Shown here: positions 41,384 through 50,019 of the stretch, in pieces
Layout of the letters: every line of letters starts with the position of its first letter
How positions within the stretch are numbered: the stretch's first letter is position 1
Assembly: GCF_031143425.1 (NCBI RefSeq)
Contig: NC_090446.1
Location: 1,021,097,066 to 1,021,161,065 of the forward strand
DNA length: 64,000 nucleotides
Source: Pleurodeles waltl
Lineage: Eukaryota; Chordata; Amphibia; Caudata; Salamandridae
Direction: 5' to 3'
Position numbers and translations under genes: made by a program
The notes under the pieces: model-generated
Database searches by the model: none
Told to the model about the DNA's origin: nothing
What the model saw: the letters and a program-made list of their open reading frames with translations, nothing else

Positions 41384-44269
41384 TCAGCCTGTAGGAGTGG
41401 AAGTAGTCTGAAATAATGTCCTTAATACGGCTTGACCTACTGTGGCTTGTTGTGCGGATAACACGTCTACACAGTAGTGCTTGGTGAATGTGTGAGGCGT
41501 AGACCATGTGGCTGCCTTACATATTTCTTGCATTGGGATGTTTCCTAGAAAGGCCATGGTAGCACCTTTCTTTCTGGTTGAGTGTGCCCTTGGTGTAATG
41601 GGCAGCTGTCGTTTAGCTTTAAGGTAGCAGATTTGGATGCATTTAACTATCCATCTGGCTATACCTTGTTTTGAAATTGGGTTTCCTGCGTGAGGTTTTT
41701 GAAATGCAATAAAGAGTTGTTTAGTCTTTCTGATGTTTTTTGTTCTGTCAATGTAATACATTAATGCTCTTTTGACATCTAATGTATGTAGTGCCCTTTC
41801 AGCTACGGTATCTGGCTGTGGAAAGAACACTGGAAGTTCCACTGTTTGATTTAGATGGAACGGTGAAATAACCTTTGGCAAAAATTTAGGATTGGTCCTC
41901 AGGACGACTTTATTTTTGTGTAGTTGTATAAAAGGTTCTTGTATAGTAAACGCCTGAATCTCGCTTACTCTTCTCAGGGAAGTAATGGCGATGAGAAATG
42001 CCACCTTCCAGGTTAGGAACTGTATGTCGCAGGAGTGCATGGGTTCAAAAGGTGGACCCATAAGTCTAGTTAGGACAACATTTAGGTTCCATGAAGGAAC
42101 AGGTGGTGTTCTTGGTGGTATAATTCTCCTAAGGCCCTCCATGAATGCTTTAATGACTGGTATTTTATATAGGGTAGTTGAATAGGTAGTCTGCAGGTAT
42201 GCAGATATTGCTGCAAGGTGAATCTTAATGGAAGAGAAAGCTAGGTTAGATTTTTGTAAGTGAAGCAAGTAACCCACTACATGTTCTGGAGTTGTGTGTA
42301 ATGGTTGTATTTGATTAATATGGCAGTAGCAAACAAACCTCTTCCATTTACTTGCATAGCAGTGCCTGGTGGATGGCCTTCTTGCTTGTTTTATGACTTC
42401 CATACATTCTTGGGTAAGTTGTAAGTGCCCGAATTCTAGGATTTCAGGAGCCAGATTGCTAGATTCAGCGATGCTGGATCTGGGTGTCTGATCTTTTGGT
42501 TGTGCTGTGTCAACAGATCTGGCCTGTTGGGCAATTTGATGCAGGGTACCACTGATAGGTCTAGCAGCGTTGTGTACCAGGGTTGCCTTGCCCAAGTTGG
42601 TGCTATCAATATGAGTTTGAGTTTGCTTTGACTGAGTTTGTTTACCAGGTAAGGAAGGAGAGGGAGAGGAGGAAAAGCGTAAGCAAATATCCCTGACCAG
42701 TTCATCCATAGGGCATTGCCTTGGGATTGTTTGTGTGGGTACCTGGATGCGAAGTTTTGGCATTTTGCGTTCTCCCTTGTCGCAAACAAGTCTATCTGAG
42801 GTGTTCCCCAGAGTTTGAAATAAGTGTTCAGAATTTGGGGGTGAATTTCCCATTCGTGGACCTGTTGGTGATCTCGAGAGAGATTGTCTGCGAGTTGATT
42901 TTGTATCCCTGGTATAAACTGTGCAATTAGGCGAATTTGGTTGTGAATTGCCCAATGCCAAATTTTTTGTGCTAGCAGGCTTAACTGCGTGGAGTGCGTC
43001 CCTCCCTGCTTGTTTAGATAATACATTGTTGTCATGTTGTCTGTTTTGACGAGAATGTATTTGTGAACGATTATTGGTTGGAAAGCTTTTAGTGCTTGAA
43101 AAACTGCTAGAAGTTCTAGGTGATTGATATGCAGTTTTGTTTGATGTACGTTCCATTGTCCTTGTATGCTGTGTTGATCGAGGTGTGCTCCCCACCCTGT
43201 CATGGAAGCATCTGTTGTTATTACGTATTGTGGCACTGGGTCTTGGAAAGGCCGCCCCTTGTTTAAATTTATGTTGTTCCACCACAGAAGCGAGAGGTAA
43301 GTTTGGCGGTCTATTAACACCAGATCTAGAAGGTGACCCTGTGCTTGAGACCACTGTGATGCTAGGCATTGTTGTAAGGGCCTCATGTGCAGTCTTGCGT
43401 TTGGGACAATGGCTATGCATGATGACATCATGCCTAGGAGTTGTAATACCATCTTTGCCTGTATCTTTTGTGTTGGATACATGCGTTGTATGATGGTGTT
43501 GAAATTTTGAATTCTTTGTGGACTTGGAGTGGCTACTCCCTTTGATGTGTCTATTATGGCTCCCAGGTATTGTTGTACCTTGCGTGGCAGAATTTTGGAT
43601 TTTGTGAAATTGACGGTGAACCCGAGTTTGAAGAGGGTTTGTATGATCTGATTTGTGTGATTTGAGCACTGTATGAACGAATGGGCCTTGATTAGCCAGT
43701 CGTCCAAATATGGGAACACATGTATTTGCTGCCTTCTTATGTGTGCAGCGACTACCGCTAGACATTTGGTAAAGACTCTTGGTGCGGTTGTTAATCCGAA
43801 AGGCAGTACCTTGAATTGGTAATGTATTCCTTTGAATACAAACCTTAGGTATTTCCTGTGAGATGGGTGTATTGGTATATGGAAATAAGCATCCTTGAGG
43901 TCTAAAGTTGCCATGTAGTCGTGTAGTTTTAGCAATGGCAATACTTCTTGTAGTGTGACCATGTGGAAGTGGTCTGATTTGATGAATGTGTTCACTACTC
44001 TGAGGTCTAGGATTGGTCTCAGCGTTTTGTCCTTCTTTGGTATCAGAAAGTACAGTGAGTAAACTCCTGTGTTTATCTGTGTGTTTGGCACTAATTCGAT
44101 TGCATTCTTTTGCAATAGTGCCTGCACTTCTATCTCCAGGAGATTGGAATGGTGTGTTGTTAAATTTTGTGCTTTTGGTGGTATGTTTGGAGGGAATTGT
44201 AGAAATTCTATGCAATAACCATGTTGGATAATTGCTAGAACCCAAGTGTCTGTAGTGATTTCCTCCCAT
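41384..44269 (-). CDS. DIRS tyrosine recombinase frame
   Basis: The open frame is 961 residues. Only about the last 370 residues are recognisable protein: STRHCYASKWKRFVCYC (core-binding region), ITSLRRVSEIQAF (first catalytic Arg), HSTRKKGATMAFL (His-x-x-Arg), ATWSTPHTFTKHYCVDV (Trp and catalytic Tyr near 931). This is the DIRS integrase, which inserts circular DNA without target duplication. The first roughly 590 residues are the second frame of the reverse transcriptase gene. Extensive overlap of these two frames is known in DIRS elements. Where the recombinase is initiated cannot be told. Confidence 0.85.
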   Translation of the reverse strand: MGGNHYRHLGSSNYPTWLLHRISTIPSKHTTKSTKFNNTPFQSPGDRSAGTIAKECNRISAKHTDKHRSLLTVLSDTKEGQNAETNPRPQSSEHIHQIRPLPHGHTTRSIAIAKTTRLHGNFRPQGCLFPYTNTPISQEIPKVCIQRNTLPIQGTAFRINNRTKSLYQMSSGSRCTHKKAANTCVPIFGRLANQGPFVHTVLKSHKSDHTNPLQTRVHRQFHKIQNSATQGTTIPGSHNRHIKGSSHSKSTKNSKFQHHHTTHVSNTKDTGKDGITTPRHDVIMHSHCPKRKTAHEALTTMPSITVVSSTGSPSRSGVNRPPNLPLASVVEQHKFKQGAAFPRPSATIRNNNRCFHDRVGSTPRSTQHTRTMERTSNKTAYQSPRTSSSFSSTKSFPTNNRSQIHSRQNRQHDNNVLSKQAGRDALHAVKPASTKNLALGNSQPNSPNCTVYTRDTKSTRRQSLSRSPTGPRMGNSPPNSEHLFQTLGNTSDRLVCDKGERKMPKLRIQVPTQTIPRQCPMDELVRDICLRFSSSPSPSLPGKQTQSKQTQTHIDSTNLGKATLVHNAARPISGTLHQIAQQARSVDTAQPKDQTPRSSIAESSNLAPEILEFGHLQLTQECMEVIKQARRPSTRHCYASKWKRFVCYCHINQIQPLHTTPEHVVGYLLHLQKSNLAFSSIKIHLAAISAYLQTTYSTTLYKIPVIKAFMEGLRRIIPPRTPPVPSWNLNVVLTRLMGPPFEPMHSCDIQFLTWKVAFLIAITSLRRVSEIQAFTIQEPFIQLHKNKVVLRTNPKFLPKVISPFHLNQTVELPVFFPQPDTVAERALHTLDVKRALMYYIDRTKNIRKTKQLFIAFQKPHAGNPISKQGIARWIVKCIQICYLKAKRQLPITPRAHSTRKKGATMAFLGNIPMQEICKAATWSTPHTFTKHYCVDVLSAQQATVGQAVLRTLFQTTSTPTG

Positions 44270-44709
44270 GCTTTGTAATAATGACCTATTCTTCCCCCCA
44301 CTGGTGTTGTGTGGAGGGGGTGAGTGACATGTGAGTCATTGTTTAGTAGTAGGGGTTTTGGGGCTTTGAAATCTCCCTCTATTTCTAGGGAATTGCCCTC
44401 CTCTATATTGTCCCCGAAAACCTCCTCTATACTGTCCCTGGTAAGTGGACGGTGTTGCTTGTGAGGTGCTGGCTTGTGTGCTTTGACCCCGAAACCCCCT
44501 TCGAAAGGGCGTTTTACGGAATGTGCTGTAATTCCCTCTGCTCTGCGGGGAGTAGAGTGCGCCCATGGCTTTGGCAGTGTCCGTATCTTTTTTGAGTTTC
44601 TCAATCGCTGTGTCCACTTCTGGACCGAACAGTTCTTTTTCATTAAAAGGCATATTGAGAACTGCTTGTTGAATCTCTGGTTTAAATCCAGACGTTCGGA
44701 GCCATGCAT
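42436..44709 (-). CDS. DIRS reverse transcriptase - RNase H - methyltransferase-like protein
   Basis: 757 residues in the open frame. Reverse transcriptase blocks include VYSLYFLIPKKDKTLRPILD (about 210-230), TLDLKDAYFHIPIHPSHRKY (about 270-290) and the active site FPYLDDWLIKA (near 335). RNase H follows with VITTDASMTGWGAHL near 500 and VKTDNMTTMYYLN near 560. The last part (IDLFATRENAKC near 637, then GIFAYAFPPLPLLP) matches the methyltransferase-like domain of DIRS elements. The true start is unclear because the frame opens inside gag; roughly the first 130 residues overlap it and may be untranslated or reached by frameshift. The frame is shifted relative to gag and recombinase, which share a frame with each other. 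Confidence 0.88.
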   Translation of the reverse strand: MHGSERLDLNQRFNKQFSICLLMKKNCSVQKWTQRLRNSKKIRTLPKPWAHSTPRRAEGITAHSVKRPFEGGFGVKAHKPAPHKQHRPLTRDSIEEVFGDNIEEGNSLEIEGDFKAPKPLLLNNDSHVTHPLHTTPVGGRIGHYYKAWEEITTDTWVLAIIQHGYCIEFLQFPPNIPPKAQNLTTHHSNLLEIEVQALLQKNAIELVPNTQINTGVYSLYFLIPKKDKTLRPILDLRVVNTFIKSDHFHMVTLQEVLPLLKLHDYMATLDLKDAYFHIPIHPSHRKYLRFVFKGIHYQFKVLPFGLTTAPRVFTKCLAVVAAHIRRQQIHVFPYLDDWLIKAHSFIQCSNHTNQIIQTLFKLGFTVNFTKSKILPRKVQQYLGAIIDTSKGVATPSPQRIQNFNTIIQRMYPTQKIQAKMVLQLLGMMSSCIAIVPNARLHMRPLQQCLASQWSQAQGHLLDLVLIDRQTYLSLLWWNNINLNKGRPFQDPVPQYVITTDASMTGWGAHLDQHSIQGQWNVHQTKLHINHLELLAVFQALKAFQPIIVHKYILVKTDNMTTMYYLNKQGGTHSTQLSLLAQKIWHWAIHNQIRLIAQFIPGIQNQLADNLSRDHQQVHEWEIHPQILNTYFKLWGTPQIDLFATRENAKCQNFASRYPHKQSQGNALWMNWSGIFAYAFPPLPLLPYLVNKLSQSKLKLILIAPTWARQPWYTTLLDLSVVPCIKLPNRPDLLTQHNQKIRHPDPASLNLAIWLLKS

Positions 44710-46381
44710 GCCGTCTGATAGTTACAGATGTATTAATTGTCCGTGCAGCTGTATCTGCAGCGTCCATGGAGGAACGTATCTGGTTGTTGGAGATGGTCTG
44801 TCCCTCCTCAACCACTTGTTTCGCCCTATTTTGGAAGTCCTTGGGCAGATGTTCAATGAGATGTTGCATCTCGTCCCAGTGGGCTCTGTCATAGCGCGCA
44901 AGTAGTGCCTGGGAGTTCGCGATGCGCCACTGGTTTGCAGCTTGTGCTGCGACTCTTTTACCAGCTGCATCGAACTTGCGGCTTTCTTTATCTGGGGGTG
45001 GTGCATCTCCAGATGTGTGAGAGTTGGCCCTTTTCCTAGCTGCTCCTACAACAACAGAGTCTGGTGGCAGCTGTGTAGTGATGAAAACCGGGTCCGTAGG
45101 AGGCGGCTTATACTTCTTTTCCACCCTTGGCGTGATTGCCCTACTTTTGACCGGCTCCTTAAATATGTCTTTTGCGTGCCGGAGCATACCAGGGAGCATA
45201 GGCAGGCTTTGGTAGGAGCTGTGGGTGGAGGAGAGTGTGTTGAACAAGAAATCATCCTCGACCTGTTCTGAGTGGAGGCTTACGTTATGAAATTGTGCTG
45301 CTCTGGCCACCACCTGAGAGTACGCGGTGCTGTCTTCTGGTGGAGATGGCTTTGTAGGGTAGGCCTCCGGGCTGTTATCTGACACTGGGGCATCGTATAG
45401 GTCCCATGCGTCCTGATCTTGGTCACCCTGGCTCATGGTGGTGTGAGCTGGGGAGTGAGATGGAGTTTGTGCTGGTGAAACGGTAATCACGGGCGGAGGA
45501 GAGGGTGGTGGTGTAATTCTTTTAACCACTTTTGGTTGTGGTGCTTGTTCCGTCTGGAACTCCAACCTTCTCTTTCTCCTAATGGGGGGAAGGGTGCTTA
45601 TTTTACCTGTCCCCTGCTGAATGAAGATACGCTTTTGCGTATGGTCCACATCAGTTGCTTGTAGCTCTTCCTCAAACCTATGCTTTTGCATTTGGGAGGT
45701 TAGCGAGTGCTCTTCTGTATAAGAGCCTGAAGCTGGGTCGCTTGCAGTTTGTTTCGGCGTTGAAACTTTGTCTGCGTGTTTTTTCGGCTCCGAGGTGACT
45801 TTTTTCCTTTTCGGGGCCGAAACCTCTCGGCGCCGATCTGTTTCGGTGCCGCTGTCTCGGCGTCGAGCCGTGTCCACACCGGCATCTCGGTGTCGAGGCT
45901 TGTCTCCAGCACTTTCTCGGTCCCGAGAAGGCTGCGTGCCGGTGTCTCGACCGGAGTCGGACGATCTCGGCACTGGTTTGGCCTTTTTCGGTGCCGACGG
46001 TCGGTCACCGAATTTATGGGTGGAGCCATGGCCTGGTGGCAGTGGCGTCCCCTGGGCCTTGTAAATGTTTCTTTGTGTGGTTTTCGACGTCTTACTCACG
46101 GTTTGTGTGTCGTCGAATCCTTCGGAGTCTGAGTCTTGGATCGAGAAGGTACCTTCTTCTTCCTGTTCCTCGAACTCCCGTTGGGCTGTCGGTGCGGACG
46201 CCATTTGAAGTCTTCTGGCTCGACGGTCTCGGAGTGTTTTTCGGGACCGGAACGCACGACAGGCCTCGCAGGTGTCTTCGCTGTGCTCAGGTGACAGGCA
46301 CAGGTTGCAGACCAAGTGTTGGTCTGTGTAGGGGTATTTATTGTGGCATTTGGGGCAGAAACGAAACGGGGTCCGTTCCAT
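44336..46381 (-). CDS. DIRS gag-like protein
   Basis: 681 residues. The N-terminus carries a cysteine/histidine cluster (FCPKCHNKYPYTD, VCNLCLSPEHSEDTCEACRA) arranged as three CX2C pairs with a histidine. A charged, serine/arginine/aspartate-rich region follows (about 100-230, reading RRRDSGTETDRRRE, from CGGCGCCGA-rich DNA), then a proline-rich stretch (about 285-350). The C-terminal part is helical (AANQWRIANSQALLARYDRA) and ends in a glycine/arginine-rich tail (RGGFRGQYRGGQFPRNRG). By analogy it forms the particle and binds element RNA. The end overlaps the next frame by about 370 bp. The N-terminal cysteine cluster is also readable in the decayed copy at 59102-59368. Confidence 0.8.
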   Translation of the reverse strand: MERTPFRFCPKCHNKYPYTDQHLVCNLCLSPEHSEDTCEACRAFRSRKTLRDRRARRLQMASAPTAQREFEEQEEEGTFSIQDSDSEGFDDTQTVSKTSKTTQRNIYKAQGTPLPPGHGSTHKFGDRPSAPKKAKPVPRSSDSGRDTGTQPSRDRESAGDKPRHRDAGVDTARRRDSGTETDRRREVSAPKRKKVTSEPKKHADKVSTPKQTASDPASGSYTEEHSLTSQMQKHRFEEELQATDVDHTQKRIFIQQGTGKISTLPPIRRKRRLEFQTEQAPQPKVVKRITPPPSPPPVITVSPAQTPSHSPAHTTMSQGDQDQDAWDLYDAPVSDNSPEAYPTKPSPPEDSTAYSQVVARAAQFHNVSLHSEQVEDDFLFNTLSSTHSSYQSLPMLPGMLRHAKDIFKEPVKSRAITPRVEKKYKPPPTDPVFITTQLPPDSVVVGAARKRANSHTSGDAPPPDKESRKFDAAGKRVAAQAANQWRIANSQALLARYDRAHWDEMQHLIEHLPKDFQNRAKQVVEEGQTISNNQIRSSMDAADTAARTINTSVTIRRHAWLRTSGFKPEIQQAVLNMPFNEKELFGPEVDTAIEKLKKDTDTAKAMGALYSPQSRGNYSTFRKTPFRRGFRGQSTQASTSQATPSTYQGQYRGGFRGQYRGGQFPRNRGRFQSPKTPTTKQ

Positions 46382-46598
46382 CGGCGTTCTTCAGCACGCG
46401 GTCGGGCCGACCAGGCCCCGACGGAGGATCGAAAAACTACCCCGAAGGGCACCGGAGCTCTTCGATCTTCGATGCGGTGTGGAATCTAAGTACGCCGATC
46501 CCGAACGCAACAATACCGACGAAAATCTTCCGAAATTAGCTAATTTTCCGTTCCGAAACTCGGAGCGACAGGAACACGTCCGAACCCGATGGCGGAAA

Positions 46599-46748
46599 AA
46601 AAACAATCGAGGATGGAGTCGACGCCCATGCGCAATGGAGACAAAAGGAGGAGTCACTCGGTCCCGTGACTCGAAAGACTTCTTCGAAGAAAAACAACTT
46701 GTAACACTCCGGCCCAACACCAGATGGCGAGCTATTGCAGAACATGCG
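46599..46748 (-). repeat. DIRS right inverted terminal repeat
   Basis: Reverse complement of 40941-41090. The gag frame begins 218 bp further inside. Confidence 0.92.
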
Positions 46749-46775
46749 TATCTACAGCGACAGATGCCATCGAAC

Positions 46776-47389
46776 ACACAATTATCAATTCAAAATAGTC
46801 AAAATGCAAAAAAAAATATTCAGGATTTGGAGTGGGATCTGAGCCCTAATCTAATCAACAGCCAGAACTGTCTAGCAAGAAGAAATTAATGAGTCAATGA
46901 GCTACAGATCAGTAAACAGACTAACGAGGATCCTGCTCTTTAGAGTGACAGAGAAGGCACCCAATGGATCCTTTGTCCTCAGACTTAGAGTGACCGCGGG
47001 CAGCTCTGCTACAAATATTTTCTTCACTTTGTCTACCTTGTTACCAGTATCTGCCAGAAGTCTTGGCAGCATCAGAGCATATCATAACTTTACAGAAAAT
47101 GTTAGTTATCTTCCAAAACTATATTTCTAGTGGATATAAAATCTTTCTGATATTTGCCATCTTACGAATATCCTTCTAGGCATTATTCTGATCTGGAAAA
47201 TGCTTTCCCCAGCTGTAGCGCTTCAGCATTGCTAGGTGGTGCCATGCAGCTTCAAGTAGAACCCTGCTCACCAGACAAGAACAGTAGCGTATGAAAGGTG
47301 CTGACCTGCACACCAATGTCAGTTCCGGATATCTTTTGCGGCCCCAGCCACCCAGAGAGAAGTACGGAAAGCATCAATGACAAGAGTCC
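46776..47389. other. Spacer between two DIRS elements
   Basis: Nothing recognised except possible decayed DIRS sequence near its right end. Confidence 0.4.
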
Positions 47390-48620
47390 TTTCTGCTACT
47401 CAAGTCAGGTTAGGGCAGAACACCAGCAGCTCGACTGTTTGGCTAAGTAGGAAAGAGAATACATCCTTGGGGAGGTATTCAGGATTAGTTCTAATAAAGA
47501 CTCTATCGTTGTTAACTTGAATGAAAGGCCCTTGCAAAGGAGGAGCCTGCAGTTCACTGATACGCCTTAAAGACGTAATAGCTACAAGGAAAGTTGCTTT
47601 ACAGGAGAGGAATTGCAAAGGGCAAGAGTGCAATGGTTCAAAAAGAGGGCCTAGTAGCCTAGTGAGAGCCGCGTGTGGAACATTGGGGGGTTTAACTCAT
47701 TTAAAGTTCTCCATAAAACCTTTAAGGACAGGAACTCTGAACAAAGAGGATTGCTCCCTATTTTACATCTATGCAGCAATAGCAGCCAGATGAATACGCA
47801 TAGATGTGTAAGCTAAACCGGACTGTTGAAGGTGGAGGAGGTAGCAGACAATATTTTGTACTGAGGGTTTAAGCAGGTCCAAGTATGTTGTATGGCAACA
47901 GTGGACAAACGTTTTAAACTTTGCTGTGTAGCAAGCATAATTAATAGGTCTACAGGGCTTCCCAGAGAATATCCGTACTTTTATGTGGTTAACCTAGATA
48001 ACCAAACTCTATGATATCAGAGTGAGTTGACTGGAGTCTGGGTGTCTGATTATACCTTGTTTCTGAGTAAGAAGGTCCGGTTTACTGGAGAGCTTCTTAT
48101 GGGGAGTGATAGATATCTCAAGGAGTGTTGAGAACCATGGTTGACTATCCCAAACTAAAACTATTACAATGAAAGAGACATGTCTGCCCCCACTTCCTTA
48201 GCACATATGAAAGGAAAGGCAGAGCAGAAAACGTGCTGGCCAATATCCTTGAAACATTCATCCATTCAGCACTGTCCTTTCACTGTGGGGGTTGGAATTT
48301 GGAGATGAAGCTTTGGCATTTTGCATATTCTTGAGTCCCAAACAGATCTGTGGAACACCCCAGTGACGTTATTACAGGAGTCGCGCATGTGGGTGGAGTT
48401 CCCACTCGTGGAATTGTTGATACACCCAGCTAAGCAGGTCTGCAAAACTTGATATGAAACCTGAACGGTCCCAGAGCTACAGAAGTCGAATTTCTAACTC
48501 TCTGAAGCCAGGACTGAGTTCAATGGTCAATTAATTTAAAAGCAAGTTGCACTGCAGCCCTAACACTAGCCTGCTGATCAATTCTGCGCAGACAGTGTCT
48601 TCTTGTTACTATCAACCCGT
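47390..48620 (-). mobile_element. DIRS relic, left portion (recombinase to RNase H linker)
   Basis: Minus-strand text AITSLRRISELQAPPLQGPF and FIRTNPEYLPKDVFSF (47633-47420) matches the recombinase of the intact copy, and the DNA tracks 41850-42960 of that copy up to about 48540-48620. No left inverted repeat or internal complementary region is present. Stops abound. The element resumes at about 50020. Confidence 0.75.
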
Positions 48621-48701
48621 TAGGTGAGTTCAGGGACACATTTATGAATAACACCCTAAAAGATAGCACTAAGAAACAGGGACATGTAATTCCATTTTTA
48701 A

Positions 48702-48889
48702 TCCACAATTTAGAGCATAAAATATGAATGTGACCACACAGAATATGAAAACAAAAGCAGTTAGTGATGTAATGGTCATCTATTTTTCGATTACATCCAC
48801 AATTTAGTGCAGAAAATATGAAAGCAACCATACAGAATGCAAACAGAAAAGCAGCTGTAATGGTCAGATAAAACAAGAGGTACATTTCA
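48702..48889. repeat. Two-unit 94-bp tandem repeat
   Basis: TCCACAATTTAGAGCATAAA at 48702 and TCCACAATTTAGTGCAGAAA at 48796; diverged copies. Confidence 0.75.
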
Positions 48890-49417
48890 AATATTTATAG
48901 CCACTTTCTGACATCCTAACACCCGAAAGCTATTCCTAAGCACTATATTAAATCATGAAATAGCAAATCTACCTTTTGAAAGGTAGAGTTTCACACGATG
49001 GAACACACATCATACCTTTGGATAACTGGCTTTAGCTGTTTTTTATAAGAGTCCTGCCAAGGGATCAAAACTATGCTGTCTGTGAGGGTTCCCTTCTGCA
49101 CGGCTTCTGAAATTAACTCGTTGATTGAGTGTGTCTGGCTCAGAAACCTGGTGATGATTCTAGCATGAATACTTTTCCCTATCAATGGCCAAATCCTGGG
49201 GTTCATATACTATCTGACCACTGATTTTATTTAATATTTTCAAAATAATAAAGGGTTTGGACTAAGACTACTGCAAGACTAAACTAGTATGACACAAAAT
49301 ACATCGTCTCTATCCATTTGTTGAACTTTATCTTTGTAAACAACATACTTACATGCCCAACTCTTATGGCTGTGTCCACTAACAAACACAAAGCATGTAA
49401 GCTTGTAGACGGACAGC

Positions 49418-49475
49418 CGACACGTGTTTCGCCCCCCTAATGGGAGGTTCACCTGGGGCTTTTTCAAGGCTAGTA
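49418..49475 (-). other. Second hammerhead-like motif, more degenerate
   Basis: Minus strand: GCCTTGAAAAAGCCCC, a spacer, then GGGGGGCGAAACACGTGT. The GCGAAAC half and a GCCCC/GGGGC stem fit a hammerhead core, but the CTGATGA half reads TTGAAAA. It may have another origin. Confidence 0.18.
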
Positions 49476-50019
49476 TTGTTCTTCAAAGGGAATCCATTGT
49501 ATAGATCAGTGAGAATACTCAATTCTATAATTAATCTGTGTCCCTGGATATATCCCTCATCGTGATTGCGTCGTACTAGTCCAGCGCCATAATGACACTG
49601 AATGTTTTGGCTGCCCGTCTATGAGTGTTTGCCAGTCTATGAGTCAAAGACTCTTTATTAAAAGAATAACATCCAACCAGTGTTTTTGATCTTCAGGCCA
49701 CATGAGCACTAATAAATGCACTTGGATTCAACGTTTGGAGAATGATGTATTAATTTCTGACAAATCGAATCATAATTGTCAACTCAACACTTTATAAAAA
49801 AAAGTGGGTCCTCAACCCTCCATTACCCTTTGTTAGCGACCTGGGGCAAACTGGTCCACACCCCTTTTTGATAACCCACAACATGGAAGATAACTGGGCA
49901 TTTTCCAGGAAGAGAAGTGGACCACACAAACTTTACACTTTTTTACTGTTCCACTACTTCAGAGAGCAATGGGCACTAGTCCTTACCAACACTGATCTTC
50001 AGGCTATAACAAGTGTGCC

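Larger units (their letters stand above)
40886..46775 (-). mobile_element. Complete DIRS retrotransposon
   Basis: It has the DIRS layout in full: inverted terminal repeats (40941-41090 and 46599-46748, identical over 150 bp), distinct outer tips (40886-40940 and 46749-46775), and an internal complementary region (41245-41346) that is the reverse complement of the two tips joined. Minus-strand genes are gag, then reverse transcriptase/RNase H/methyltransferase-like, then tyrosine recombinase. No target duplication is expected, since integration uses the recombinase on a circular intermediate. Frames are open across all domains, so the copy looks recent and possibly competent. Confidence 0.92.
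48621..50019. other. Foreign sequence interrupting the DIRS relic
   Basis: About 1.4 kb that does not match DIRS and stands where about 400 bp of RNase H sequence should be. It holds a two-unit 94-bp tandem repeat (48702-48889) and a hammerhead-like motif (49418-49475). No transposase or clear ends found. Confidence 0.5.

Noticed and set aside
41384..44269. N-terminal 590 residues of the 961-residue frame as a separate protein
   Set aside because: It is the second frame of the reverse transcriptase gene; kept only as a finding about overlap, not called as its own gene.
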